Shown here: positions 53,912 through 63,144 of the stretch, one piece after another
Position numbering within the stretch: position 1 is the stretch's first letter
How the letters are laid out: every line of letters begins with the position of its first letter
NCBI GenBank assembly: GCA_034925865.1
Contig: JAYFRN010000011.1
Location: forward strand, 1 to 64,000
Source: Oscillospiraceae bacterium
GTDB lineage: Bacteria; Bacillota; Clostridia; Oscillospirales; SIG627
Direction: 5' to 3'
DNA length: 64,000 bases
Made by a program: the position numbers and the translations under genes
The notes under the pieces: generated by a model
Seen by the model: the letters and a program-made list of their open reading frames with translations, nothing else
Databases searched by the model: none
What the model was told of the DNA's origin: nothing

Positions 53912-55920
53912 AGTTTCTTTCCGCTTTTCGTTCGGTATACACTGAAGCAGAACGCGTATATGCCTTTTATTCCGGATATGGCATAATCAAACACGGTAGT
54001 CAGACTACTGATATTAATGATATGGAATATCAAATAATCACTGAACCCGGTCTTTCGTCATTTAATGATCTTAAAATGCTTACACGTAAATATTTTAACG
54101 AAGAATTAACCAAATCACTTATTAATACTGAAATCAATGGAAATCATCCTTTGTTTGCCGATTATAATGGAGCATTGTACCAAATAGGAGGCTATGTCGG
54201 GCAATGGTCATATGACGCAGCTGATAATGAAGAATATGAAATAATCGAATTGGCTGAAACCGATGCAGTTGTCCGGGTAACAGCATATTTTGACGATGAT
54301 GGAAGAAAATATCTAGGGTCATATGATTTCCATGTAACAATGGATGAAGAAGGAAACATCTGCTTTACTGATTTCAGGCTGCTTGCCGATATCCTATGCA
54401 ACAATTATTATTTTATAAGTAATCTACAAAAATATAAAATAGAACCGGATTTATCCGTTCCCGTCTGCGATGCTTATAAATTGACGTTTGAAACCGTCAA
54501 CAATGAATACGGATCAGACACCGTTTATAATTCGGTTTTTGTTGTTCCTCACTTGAATGCCGAAACTGACGGCGCAAACCGACTCAACTTAAAAATAGAA
54601 GCCGATTTCACACGTAGATGTGCCGACTTTATCAGAAAATTAGAATCAGATAAACTGCCCGGAACATATTTAACATCATACTATACATATTTTTTTGAAG
54701 GCGATATACTTGCAATTATATGTTCACATAACATATATGTAATAGGAAGCGATGCCGGAGGGGAAATTAACGATTGTTATTATTTCAATACCAAAACTCA
54801 GACTGAAGTAGGCTTAAGTGATTATTTTGCCGCGGCGGGAACATCTATCACGGATATTACCGGATATATAAACAGCAATATGCGGGGATATTTTACGTCA
54901 TATTATGCTCCATCTGATTATTACCTGCGGGAAAATGACATAACGGGTGCCTTTAAGTGGCAAACCGGAAATTTCACAATTTTCTGCGATATAAGCAAAA
55001 TATTGAATGAAACCGATTATTCCACAAAGGGCGGCGCATATTTCGAGCTAACTACGCCGGTGGAATGCACTGATGTATACGGAGATTGGTCATATACACC
55101 CACTCCAATGCAATACCACCCTAAATGCAATAGATTTATAAATGTATTAATCCAGCGCGGTGATAAAAGAATTTACTTTGATGCAGCAAGCCGCTTTGGT
55201 TACAATTTCATGTGGATTAATTCTGACATGGTGGCTATTTCCTACTCAGCAGAACGATATAGAGGCACATTTGCCATCGTCAGTATGAGCGATGAAAATA
55301 ATAAGCCCGTTTATATTTGCGATATAACCCCCGAAGATATATATTACATAAATGGGCTAACAAAGCCGCTTAATATAGTACCTGTGCTAAATATTATACC
55401 AAAATCAATCTCAGATGATAACAGCATGCTTATCGCCGAATATACGCTTTTAGACGAAACAAATGATCTGTCAGGCGAAATATGTTATAATTTTAACACA
55501 GATGAAGCGTATTTCTCGTCGTCTCCTGGTTATCCGGTATATATTAAAAACGCGACAAGGCTGATAAACGGAGAAGCGCTTACCTGCATCAGAAACAATA
55601 CCGCTATAAAGCTGTCGCAGTCGTATAAGGTCAGCCGAGTGCAATACATCGGTAAAGAATACAAAGATATCTTCACAGTCATAAATGAGCATGACTGGAG
55701 CATAGAAGCAGCTGTTTCGCATTCGGATAATTCCCTGCTGAAAGTAGAAATAAATAAGGCAGGTATGATCGGTAAACCCGAAACAGCATCAAACGGATAT
55801 AAAACTGTTTATTATGATCCTGCGACTGATATTTATGTTGAATTACACTTTCAAGGAGGATATACCGAGGAAGAAGTAAAGGCAATAACAAATTCTGTGG
55901 GAGATACAGATTCTGATTGA
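53563..55920 (+). CDS. Lipoprotein with one IseA-like domain and a DUF3298/RsiV-like domain
   Basis: The signal peptide ends in a good lipobox LFVGC (Cys32). A Thr-rich linker longer by about a dozen residues than in the paralogue leads to one IseA-like domain (about 120-285). From about 300 the sequence resembles DUF3298/RsiV-type proteins: FFEGDILAIICSHNIYVIGSDAGGEINDCYYFNTKT, then VGLSDYFAAAGTSITDI. RsiV-like domains bind lysozyme or sense wall stress. The last 250 residues are not recognised. ATG 53563 is chosen because AAAGGAGATATTC precedes it, exactly as in the first copy. It is probably transcribed from the first copy's promoter. Confidence 0.6.
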   Translation: MNILYCIKKKRGVLMIAAVLMIVFLTTLFVGCETTDNKTHDTTQTDTLETTATVITDKTSFSDTTNISTPKTTDDITNRTTTGNIIDPAETTDTDVQTTQPDTGEETKPPITGKEAEFLSAFRSVYTEAERVYAFYSGYGIIKHGSQTTDINDMEYQIITEPGLSSFNDLKMLTRKYFNEELTKSLINTEINGNHPLFADYNGALYQIGGYVGQWSYDAADNEEYEIIELAETDAVVRVTAYFDDDGRKYLGSYDFHVTMDEEGNICFTDFRLLADILCNNYYFISNLQKYKIEPDLSVPVCDAYKLTFETVNNEYGSDTVYNSVFVVPHLNAETDGANRLNLKIEADFTRRCADFIRKLESDKLPGTYLTSYYTYFFEGDILAIICSHNIYVIGSDAGGEINDCYYFNTKTQTEVGLSDYFAAAGTSITDITGYINSNMRGYFTSYYAPSDYYLRENDITGAFKWQTGNFTIFCDISKILNETDYSTKGGAYFELTTPVECTDVYGDWSYTPTPMQYHPKCNRFINVLIQRGDKRIYFDAASRFGYNFMWINSDMVAISYSAERYRGTFAIVSMSDENNKPVYICDITPEDIYYINGLTKPLNIVPVLNIIPKSISDDNSMLIAEYTLLDETNDLSGEICYNFNTDEAYFSSSPGYPVYIKNATRLINGEALTCIRNNTAIKLSQSYKVSRVQYIGKEYKDIFTVINEHDWSIEAAVSHSDNSLLKVEINKAGMIGKPETASNGYKTVYYDPATDIYVELHFQGGYTEEEVKAITNSVGDTDSD

Positions 55921-55996
55921 TCTGATACAACTCGTTTACTCGTGAATTTCACGTTACCGATCCTCAGCCAAAGAGCTTCGTATCATAGCCGAAATA

Positions 55997-56032
55997 AAAA
56001 CCCCATGCCGGAATATCCTGGCATGGGGTTTT
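55997..56032. terminator. Bidirectional terminator between convergent genes
   Basis: AAAACCCCATGCC and GGCATGGGGTTTT form a perfect 13-bp stem with a 10-base loop. It serves the lipoprotein gene (+) and the PspC-like gene (-). Confidence 0.85.
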
Positions 56033-56050
56033 GTATCAATATCCGGCCGG

Positions 56051-56230
56051 CTATTCCGGAATTATAATAGCCGCGACGATATATGCGATTATTCCTGTTC
56101 CTGTGCAGCCCGTTAATACAGCGAGCAGCCTTATAATAGTGGGATCAATGTTAAGATATTCGCCTATGCCTCCGCAAACGCCGAACAGCATTCTTGAATT
56201 GGTGCTTCTGTAAAGTTTTTTCTGTTCCAT
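56051..56230 (-). CDS. PspC-domain protein
   Basis: The 59-residue protein is a minimal PspC domain: KKLYRSTNSRMLFGVCGGIGEYLNIDPTIIRLL, then one membrane helix (LTGCTGTGIIAYIVAAIIIPE). PspC proteins relate to the phage-shock/membrane-stress response and, in Firmicutes, to bacitracin or LiaI-like envelope stress. ATG 56230 is preferred because AGGAGATTTATC precedes it. It lies 14 bases after the SpoIID-like gene on the same strand. Confidence 0.88.
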   Translation of the reverse strand: MEQKKLYRSTNSRMLFGVCGGIGEYLNIDPTIIRLLAVLTGCTGTGIIAYIVAAIIIPE

Positions 56231-56244
56231 GATAAATCTCCTAT

Positions 56245-58005
56245 TCAATTTAATTCAGAATAATTTTGTATTGTAACCAGTGGAAAATAAGCTTTTATTA
56301 TCTGATCGTATGTAAATCCGAGATCCGCCATATCCTTTATCCCGTATTGACTTATTCCGACTCCGTGGCCCCATCCGGTACCGTTAAAAATATACTGTGT
56401 TTTGTCGACTTTAAGCTGTTCATAGCCGTCAGCAGTTATAATGCACGCGTCCTGATCAAGTCTCGTAATCGAGGTATTTCCGCCCGCGTCAGCTGATATT
56501 ACATTATAATCTGCGCTGGCTGCTGTCACTGGTCCGGAATCGTTTATTGTAAAAGTGACGGGATTTGATATCGTCATACGCGAACTTTTTACATATCTCG
56601 TAAGAATATTTCTAACCTCATCGCTTTGCTTGAACACAGCTTTGTTTCCGTTTGTTCCTGTAAGCGTCAGTTCATACGCATAACCGGTGTCTAGATATCT
56701 TGTTATTTTTACATCCGCGACGGGAGAATTGAGCTTGGACAATATTTTGGATTTTGAAAGAAGATAATCCGACAAATCATTAAGTGAAACCGTCGTTTTC
56801 CATACTCCGTTCGTATATTTCTTATAATTCTCATATGGAACCATTACAGATATAAGGTAAGGATAGCTTTCATTTGACCAGTCCCACGCATCCTTATAGC
56901 TGATCGTCGGTCCGCCGGTTATAGCATGATAAAATGTACACGCCACCTGGTTATCATATGTACAAACAAGACCTTTGGTTTCGTTTATTATGTTGTTCGT
57001 CCTCGCGGTCGCATAATGAAGTCCGCGATATACCTGACAGTGAGTGCTGTCACAAAAATCATAGTTGTCATTCGGGTGCTTGAAGGGCTTTCCCGCGAGC
57101 GTGTATGACCTCATTACTATCGCAAATGCCTTTAATGCTTCATCCGGCCAGTCTGAACTTATTTCGTAAGGAAGTACGCCCCGCATATAAGCTTCAAAAT
57201 CGACCGTATTAATCATAGACATTCCGCTGGATGTCGTCTGATATTCAAACACGCCCTCATAAGTATAATTATATTCGTTGATAATATAATATGTTTGTTT
57301 TTCGGAATCAGGTTGAACAGGGTATGCATATAGAGCTGCATCCGCTGTGTTGAGCTTGAGAATTGTATCTCCGCTTGTTTTGTCGGCGAGAGCAAGCATT
57401 TTGTCGGTTGCGGCATACGAAGTAAAGTGTATGTCCCCGCAATCGGGAAGCGACGAAGCAAGCAAATCACGCTCTCCTTCGTTTAAATGCATACCAAGCC
57501 CGATATAATAACGGCCTTCGCTTATAATCGGAAATGTATGATGGCCTTTAACGGAATCCGGCAGAGAATCGACAGCCTGATTAAATTCCGAAAGTGACAC
57601 ATAGGATACGTCGGATATAAGGTTATACGGCGAATATATTAGATTTGCTGTCGCGGGAATAAAATTGCCCTGCGAATCCTTTGACATTGATATATCGCGC
57701 ATGACAACGGTCATGCCGTTTCTGATGCACAGCGAAATATCCGAGCTTCCGTTATTTATATATAAATTCAATCCGAGAGGACCGGTTGAACCGACAGACT
57801 GGCTTTGGGCAAGGCAGTCTATTGTTGAAAATTTATAGTTTTTGGCCACCCTCACCATATTGTCGGTATTAATCGGATATATCTGCGAAGCATCATCCGC
57901 GCCTGCATTGAAAACGCCGTAAAAGGCAACATAAATTACGCCGAGAAACATAAGCAGGCATACAAAAGCGGCTATGATTCTTACTAAAACAGATCTAGCC
58001 TTCAA
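56245..58005 (-). CDS. Membrane-anchored SpoIID/LytB-domain protein
   Basis: One N-terminal membrane helix is followed by about 230 residues I do not recognise, then a SpoIID-type lytic transglycosylase domain. Motifs include GVLPYEISSDWPDEALKAFAI with the catalytic Glu, DSTHCQVYRG, FYHAITGGPT and the C-terminal GWGHGVGISQYGIKDMA. SpoIID cleaves denuded glycan during forespore engulfment; this form, longer than SpoIID (590 versus about 340), may act in vegetative or spore wall remodelling. The TTG at 58005, nine bases after AGAGGTG, is a good start; a GTG at 58017 is the alternative and overlaps the upstream gene. Confidence 0.8.
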   Translation of the reverse strand: MKARSVLVRIIAAFVCLLMFLGVIYVAFYGVFNAGADDASQIYPINTDNMVRVAKNYKFSTIDCLAQSQSVGSTGPLGLNLYINNGSSDISLCIRNGMTVVMRDISMSKDSQGNFIPATANLIYSPYNLISDVSYVSLSEFNQAVDSLPDSVKGHHTFPIISEGRYYIGLGMHLNEGERDLLASSLPDCGDIHFTSYAATDKMLALADKTSGDTILKLNTADAALYAYPVQPDSEKQTYYIINEYNYTYEGVFEYQTTSSGMSMINTVDFEAYMRGVLPYEISSDWPDEALKAFAIVMRSYTLAGKPFKHPNDNYDFCDSTHCQVYRGLHYATARTNNIINETKGLVCTYDNQVACTFYHAITGGPTISYKDAWDWSNESYPYLISVMVPYENYKKYTNGVWKTTVSLNDLSDYLLSKSKILSKLNSPVADVKITRYLDTGYAYELTLTGTNGNKAVFKQSDEVRNILTRYVKSSRMTISNPVTFTINDSGPVTAASADYNVISADAGGNTSITRLDQDACIITADGYEQLKVDKTQYIFNGTGWGHGVGISQYGIKDMADLGFTYDQIIKAYFPLVTIQNYSELN

Positions 58006-58657
58006 TTTCGTATTCACCTCTCACCATTATGTATATTTCATCAGAAACAACCTCTATACCCCTTCCGTCATCACCGCGCGGTATAAGGCAATAATCGTTG
58101 AGTGAAAGGTATTCACCGTTTAATAACTCGTTTGAGATGGTCATATCGGCAATTCCCTGCTCCGCAAAAGGCGTTATCACACGGCAGGTTCCCGCCCTGT
58201 GTATCAGCTCAACCGCTGTTTTTGCGTAAAGCTTCTGACCTTTCAATAAATGCAGAACGGTATAACCGGAGGCAGAACCGGACATATTGTTGAGCTTCTC
58301 TTCCGCCGCGGCAATCTTTGCGTCAAGCTCCGCAAGCTTTTCATTAACTCCGGCAGAAACATAGGTAAAAATATCCGCTTTAATTTGTTCAGAAATTTGT
58401 CCTGCAAGCTCTGTTTCGACCTTTGCGCGTATCATTTCATCCAGAGAAGCGATTATCTGCGGCTTTAGAACATTATTGAGATAACTCAAAGATATAAGCG
58501 GATCAGTCCCCGTTTCCGCAGTTGCGGGAGTGCCTTCCGCGGCGGCAAAGCTTTGCTGTCCGACGAGATACCCGAAAAAGACCGATGCTGTCATGACGAC
58601 AATCATCGCCGCGATCGAAATTGATTTTAATTTAATTCTTGCCGTATTTTTTCTCAT
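57995..58657 (-). CDS. Membrane-anchored coiled-coil protein of unknown function
   Basis: The 220-residue protein has one N-terminal membrane helix (IAAMIVVMTASVFFGYLVG), an extracellular region with a coiled coil (about 105-125, LAELDAKIAAAEEKLNNM), and a small beta domain (YTVLHLLKGQKLYAKTAVELIHRAG...). It overlaps the SpoIID-like gene, so the two are probably made together and may act together in the envelope. I do not recognise the family. Confidence 0.65.
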   Translation of the reverse strand: MRKNTARIKLKSISIAAMIVVMTASVFFGYLVGQQSFAAAEGTPATAETGTDPLISLSYLNNVLKPQIIASLDEMIRAKVETELAGQISEQIKADIFTYVSAGVNEKLAELDAKIAAAEEKLNNMSGSASGYTVLHLLKGQKLYAKTAVELIHRAGTCRVITPFAEQGIADMTISNELLNGEYLSLNDYCLIPRGDDGRGIEVVSDEIYIMVRGEYEIEG

Positions 58658-58744
58658 ATATTGACCTTCTATGGAATATTCTTTATTTACATCTGTTTTG
58701 TAAAATAAGACGAAATAATCTTTACTATAGACTCACAAGTTTAT

Positions 58745-60238
58745 TTATTGGCGTTTGATAACGAAAAGATTTCTGACGGAATATCTTTCGTTGAAAGCGG
58801 TTATATTTGCTTTGTAAAGCTCATTGAAATCAAGATTGAAAAGCACCTTTGATCTTATCATTTCAAAAGAGGCATCTCCGAATTCCTTAAGGGCTTTTCC
58901 TCCAAGCATATATCCTGCGTCATAATAAGCGTTTGATATGATCTGTTTCATTATCAGAGCAGAATCATTGTCGGGGAGATAATAATTCATACAGATCTTC
59001 ATGAACACATCGCTTAGCTTTCCATATGACGCGGCCGAAAGTACCTGTAGTGCGGAGCCCGCAAGATCGGTATTCATACAATTATTAAGAACAAATACAG
59101 CCTGAGTCGAGCGATCCACATAACCGGAGTATTCTGCCTGATCAGAATAACACTTCGGCATGGGAAGCGCCCCTGCCGTAAAATCATATGAATCAAGGAA
59201 CGAAACCGCCGAAGCCTTGTATATATAAAACAAGCATCTTCCCTGCTTGAAATAATCCGCGCCCTCTTTATCTCCCCGACGGCTTTCGGAAAGAAAAGCA
59301 TTGTTGTCAACAATCAAAGATGAAATGAGCTTCATGACGCTGTTAGTCGTATCGTTTTTAAAATTCATGACAGGCGGATACGGCGGCTCGTTTTCTATAG
59401 TGGTAATATCAGAAGACGCCCATATCACATCACAGAAAGTGGTATCGTCGGTATTCGTAGTAAAGCCGTAATATCCGGCGTCTCTGGCGGTTTTTGAATA
59501 TGTTTTTACCATATCCCAGTTCCATGCACCGCTATTAAAAAGCTCTGAGGGATCCTTAAGTCCAAGCTTTGCACAAAGATCCTTATTATAAAATACACAC
59601 CATATTTTATCCGGCGAATATGTATAATCGCCTATTGCGGCATATGCGAACGTGCCTGGCGTGACGGACGCCATGGCTTTATGATCGTAATATGGCGCGG
59701 TATAATCCGTAAACGGCAATGTATTCATATTTAGAAGCATGTTTTGAGCAATAAACGCGTCCATCAGGCTGTACGGCATTATTACCAGCTCACAGAAATC
59801 GCTGTTCGCATAATATTCAGCACAAAGCTTTTCGTAATAATCATTAAGGGACGTATGCGACACATCTGCGCCGACGATTTTTATGCCGAGCTTTGATTCG
59901 CAGAGGGCGTTTCTTTCATCTACCGCCGAATGTATGAGGTCGGTCAATCCGCTTGTGAGAAAATATTCATCATCAAAAGCGGCAATACGCAGCTCGCTGC
60001 CGCCGAATGTTTTCACATTAAGACTTTCGAGATAGTCATAAGCGGCAGGACCGACGGAACCAATAGATTCTTCAGGTGTATCGGAAGCATTTTTTACCGG
60101 ATCGGCCTTGTATCCGTCACGCGATCCCGCATCGTCCTTTATCGAATTACCCATCGGAAAATCACAAGAAAAGCAAAATACCGCCAGTGAAAAAGCGGTA
60201 ATTATACATATTATCTTATAAGTTGTTGATTTTTTCAT
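58745..60238 (-). CDS. Solute-binding lipoprotein (family 1 type), orphan
   Basis: The signal peptide ends in a lipobox-like FCFSC (Cys25). The mature part resembles family 1 sugar-binding proteins: RIAAFDDEYF at the first strand, WCVFYNKDLCAKLGL, GAWNWDMVKTYSKTARD and YFKQGRCLFYIY. Such proteins capture sugars or oligosaccharides for an ABC importer, but no permease or ATPase gene is near, so it is an orphan that may use transporters elsewhere. The ligand is unknown. Confidence 0.75.
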   Translation of the reverse strand: MKKSTTYKIICIITAFSLAVFCFSCDFPMGNSIKDDAGSRDGYKADPVKNASDTPEESIGSVGPAAYDYLESLNVKTFGGSELRIAAFDDEYFLTSGLTDLIHSAVDERNALCESKLGIKIVGADVSHTSLNDYYEKLCAEYYANSDFCELVIMPYSLMDAFIAQNMLLNMNTLPFTDYTAPYYDHKAMASVTPGTFAYAAIGDYTYSPDKIWCVFYNKDLCAKLGLKDPSELFNSGAWNWDMVKTYSKTARDAGYYGFTTNTDDTTFCDVIWASSDITTIENEPPYPPVMNFKNDTTNSVMKLISSLIVDNNAFLSESRRGDKEGADYFKQGRCLFYIYKASAVSFLDSYDFTAGALPMPKCYSDQAEYSGYVDRSTQAVFVLNNCMNTDLAGSALQVLSAASYGKLSDVFMKICMNYYLPDNDSALIMKQIISNAYYDAGYMLGGKALKEFGDASFEMIRSKVLFNLDFNELYKANITAFNERYSVRNLFVIKRQ

Positions 60239-60352
60239 AATAAAATTATAATTATATATAGCTGCAGTCGCGGAATAATGTTCCGCCGGATACTGCCTTT
60301 CTGCTTTAATTCATAAGCTTTTCTTTTATAGCGATCTTTTTATTATTAACTC

Positions 60353-60429
60353 TGCAATTAACTTAAAGAGATAAGACTCTGGTATATGGGCTTTTCACTC
60401 TTTAAAGACAAGGATTATTCAATTGCCGT
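60353..60429. repeat. Palindromic intergenic element, copy 7
   Basis: TGCAATTAA...TTCAATTGCC outer arms and AAAGAGATAAG / CTTTTCACTCTTT inner arms enclose the loop ACTCTGGTATATGGG, identical to copy 4. The flank GTTTTAATAA is again present. Confidence 0.75.
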
Positions 60430-60837
60430 TTTAATAACTGCTGTTATACTACATAAGCATTTTTGCCGGAACATACATACTGATAAACAAATTAAGAAAG
60501 CAAGGGATTAAATTCTGTTTTTATGATATGCGGTAAAAATCATTTTATGTAGGAATTATATCATTATCCGTGAAAATTGTCAATACTCGCGGCTTGCGCT
60601 GCTGTATGTAATATTCTTCCTTCTTACAATAATTGCTCATTATGATTATCCCATTATTATGCAAAACGCTTTTCTCTTTTCATCAGACTTTTTGCCATAA
60701 AGATATAAATGGTAACAAATTACAATCGCAAAACAAAAAAGCTCCCCGAATAACCTTATGAGTTTTACCCATAATATGGATTTATCATAAGCATTTTTTA
60801 TATAAAACCCATTAAGCAATATTTTGGTTTATTATAC

Positions 60838-60848
60838 AATACGACAAA
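60838..60848 (+). promoter_or_regulatory. Possible Spo0A box upstream of spoIIGA
   Basis: ATACGACAAAA resembles the reverse Spo0A box (TTCGACA, one mismatch), about 60 bases upstream of the spoIIGA ATG. In Bacillus this operon is Spo0A-activated; here it is only a weak motif match. Confidence 0.3.
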
Positions 60849-60903
60849 ATCCGCACGCATCATGAGGTAATATTTTAATATTCCGGATGAAAAGGAGAAC
60901 GCG

Positions 60904-61755
60904 ATGGAAGCCGAAATTATATACGGCGATATGTATTCACTTATCAATATTGCGATGGATCTGATGTCTTTATATACCGCTTCGATGCTTATGCGTCAAA
61001 AAGCTTCGGCCGGTCGTCTGATAATAGGTTCCAGTATAGGAGCCGCGGCCGCTCTTGGTATTGTCTTTTGGTCGCCGCCGCCCTTGGCTGCTGCCGCCGC
61101 AGGAATCATCGCTTGTTTTTTAAGTGTAGCCGTTGCTTTCGGTATTAAAAAGCGGAAGAAACTTTTCCCTCTTTTCGGAGCCACGGCAATCAGCGCCGTA
61201 TTTTACGGAGGAATATGTGAATTCTTTTTCGGAATGCCGGGAATACATACCGGAGGGGGGATCGGGGCGCTTATATATTCAGCTGCGGCCGGAATCGGAC
61301 TTATATTGATAAAGCTTTTAGACGCAAGGCTTCGTGCACGGCTCGAATGCCCATCGTCAGACGCTTTTATTTATTTCGGAGGCAGGCACATTCAGGCAAG
61401 ACTGCTTATTGATACCGGAAATATTCTGACTGAGCCATATTTTGGTCTTCCCGTTATGACTTTGAGCTGTGAAGCGGCTTCGGGCTTGTTTGACGAACCA
61501 ACAATGGCGCTCATACGCGGCGGAGTAAATGACATCCCGGAAAATGCCGGTTCTTATCCTCCTTTTCTTGCGATACCCTGTCATTTCCGCGGCGGAAGCG
61601 GAATTCTGTTCGGATTTAAACCGGAAAAGGTTCTGATTCAAAATGGTCACACCGCTTCAAAAAGCAAAGAAATTGATTCGATTGTCGTAGGCATAGATAC
61701 CTGCGGAGGAGATTATCTCGGATTCGACGGACTGCTGCCCGCTTCATCTTTATAA
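60904..61755 (+). CDS. spoIIGA: Sigma-E processing peptidase SpoIIGA
   Basis: Five N-terminal membrane helices (MYSLINIAMDLMSLY..., AAALGIVFW..., and so on) precede a cytoplasmic aspartic-protease-like domain with RLLIDTGNILTEP, the catalytic DTGN, near residue 165. SpoIIGA cleaves the pro-sequence of sigma-E in the mother cell after a signal from the forespore (SpoIIR). The length of 283 is near the usual 290-310. AAGGAGAACGCG precedes ATG. sigE follows 21 bases later, the classical arrangement. Confidence 0.92.
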   Translation: MEAEIIYGDMYSLINIAMDLMSLYTASMLMRQKASAGRLIIGSSIGAAAALGIVFWSPPPLAAAAAGIIACFLSVAVAFGIKKRKKLFPLFGATAISAVFYGGICEFFFGMPGIHTGGGIGALIYSAAAGIGLILIKLLDARLRARLECPSSDAFIYFGGRHIQARLLIDTGNILTEPYFGLPVMTLSCEAASGLFDEPTMALIRGGVNDIPENAGSYPPFLAIPCHFRGGSGILFGFKPEKVLIQNGHTASKSKEIDSIVVGIDTCGGDYLGFDGLLPASSL

Positions 61756-61776
61756 AAGCTTCAAGGAGATATAAAA

Positions 61777-62505
61777 ATGATATTTGATTTTATAAAAAGC
61801 ATTATTAAATTTTTAACTCGTGTTTTCAAAAAAAGAAAAACAGCGGACGGAGATATATTTTACATAAACGGAAGCTCTGATCTTCCTGCTCCGCTTACGC
61901 CCGAGGAAGAAGCGGCTCTCGTATCTGCGTTCCGAAAAAGTCCGGAAGCGATCGGGATACGGAATACTCTTATTGAGCATAACCTAAGGCTCGTGGTATA
62001 TATTGCGAAAAAATATGACAATACCGGTATAGGAACAGAAGATCTTGTATCGATAGGTACGATCGGACTGATAAAAGCAATAAAGAGTTATGATCCTGAT
62101 AAGAATATAAAGCTCGCAACCTACGCTTCGAAATGTATTGACAACGAAATATTGATGTTTATCAGAAAAACGAGCTGTATAAAAAATGAAGTGTCCATTG
62201 AAGAACCTTTGAACACTGACCGTGAAGGAAATGAGCTTTTACTGTCTGATATTCTCGGTTCCGATGGCAGCGAAGTTCACAAATCGCTGGAAAATGAAGA
62301 AGAGAAAAGCATAATAATGCGTGCGGTTGCTTCTCTTGATAAGCGGGACCGTACCATAATAGAGCTCAGGTTCGGCATGTGCGGACGCGAGGAGCTTACC
62401 CAAAAGCAAGTCGCAGATATGCTCGGAATATCGCAGTCATATATTTCAAGGCTTGAAAAACGTATAATTGATAAACTTCGCCGTGAAATCTGCGGTAAAA
62501 TATAG
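61777..62505 (+). CDS. sigE: Sporulation sigma factor SigE (pro-sigma-E)
   Basis: The early mother-cell sigma factor. The N-terminal pro-sequence (about 27 residues, MIFDFIKSIIKFLTRVFKK) is amphipathic and membrane-binding. Region 2 shows NLRLVVYIAKKYDNTGIGTEDLVSIGTIGLIKAIKSYD and LATYASKCIDNEILMFIRK; region 4 shows LTQKQVADMLGISQSYISRLEKRI. The length of 242 matches SigE. It is co-transcribed with spoIIGA. The pair is strong evidence that this organism is, or descends from, a spore-former. Confidence 0.95.
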   Translation: MIFDFIKSIIKFLTRVFKKRKTADGDIFYINGSSDLPAPLTPEEEAALVSAFRKSPEAIGIRNTLIEHNLRLVVYIAKKYDNTGIGTEDLVSIGTIGLIKAIKSYDPDKNIKLATYASKCIDNEILMFIRKTSCIKNEVSIEEPLNTDREGNELLLSDILGSDGSEVHKSLENEEEKSIIMRAVASLDKRDRTIIELRFGMCGREELTQKQVADMLGISQSYISRLEKRIIDKLRREICGKI

Positions 62506-62615
62506 CTCATCATTTTTTTGATGAAATTTGCTTATAACGCTTTAAAAACTCATACTTTTGTGATATAGTTATAGTTGAAGTTTTATTGCATTTATGTGAG
62601 GTATTAATATTTGCG

Positions 62616-63134
62616 ATGATGAATTTATTTATGCCCGATTATATGCTGGACTCCGTATTTGACATAACTCCCGATTTTCTTAAATGTCTTGATATACGGG
62701 CTGTGATTTTTGATATAGACAATACTCTTGTCCCTCACAATCATCCCGACCCTGATGTAAAAATTGTGGATTATCTTGAAAAGCTTAAAAACAACGGAAT
62801 AAAAATCGGTATAGTTTCAAATAATTCGCAGAAACGCGTATCTCTTTTCACTAAAAACCTCGGGGTTTCATACAGTTACAAATCCGGAAAGCCGAAAAAG
62901 GGCTCACTCGATGCCGTTTCCGGCTCTTTTATGCTTGAACCGTCTCATATCGCTCTTGTAGGCGATCAGATATTTACAGATATACTCGCGGCAAAGCGAG
63001 AAGGCATTATATCAATTCTTGTTTCTCCCATAGATATATCAAAAGAAAATTTATTTATCAGGCTAAAACGCTTTTTCGAAAGGCCTCTGATATCGGCTTG
63101 CAGAAAAAAGATGTCTTTGAAAAGCAAAATTTAA
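62616..63134 (+). CDS. yqeG: YqeG-family HAD phosphatase
   Basis: The 172-residue HAD IIIA-type phosphatase has motif I AVIFDIDNTLV with nucleophile Asp, motif II IVSNNS, motif III Lys in SGKPKKG, and motif IV LVGDQIFTDI. YqeG resembles the phosphatidylglycerophosphatase GEP4 family; its bacterial substrate is uncertain. ATG 62616 is used, though the GAGGT site is 13 bases upstream; a TTG at 62586 is the other candidate. It precedes the M24 peptidase gene by 10 bases. Confidence 0.85.
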   Translation: MMNLFMPDYMLDSVFDITPDFLKCLDIRAVIFDIDNTLVPHNHPDPDVKIVDYLEKLKNNGIKIGIVSNNSQKRVSLFTKNLGVSYSYKSGKPKKGSLDAVSGSFMLEPSHIALVGDQIFTDILAAKREGIISILVSPIDISKENLFIRLKRFFERPLISACRKKMSLKSKI

Positions 63135-63144
63135 GGTGATCAAC

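Larger units (their letters stand above)
60239..60903. other. Long intergenic region upstream of spoIIGA
   Basis: About 665 AT-rich bases between divergent genes. It contains palindromic element copy 7 (60353-60429) and, just before spoIIGA, a weak Spo0A-box-like site. I see no gene or structured RNA. Confidence 0.6.
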
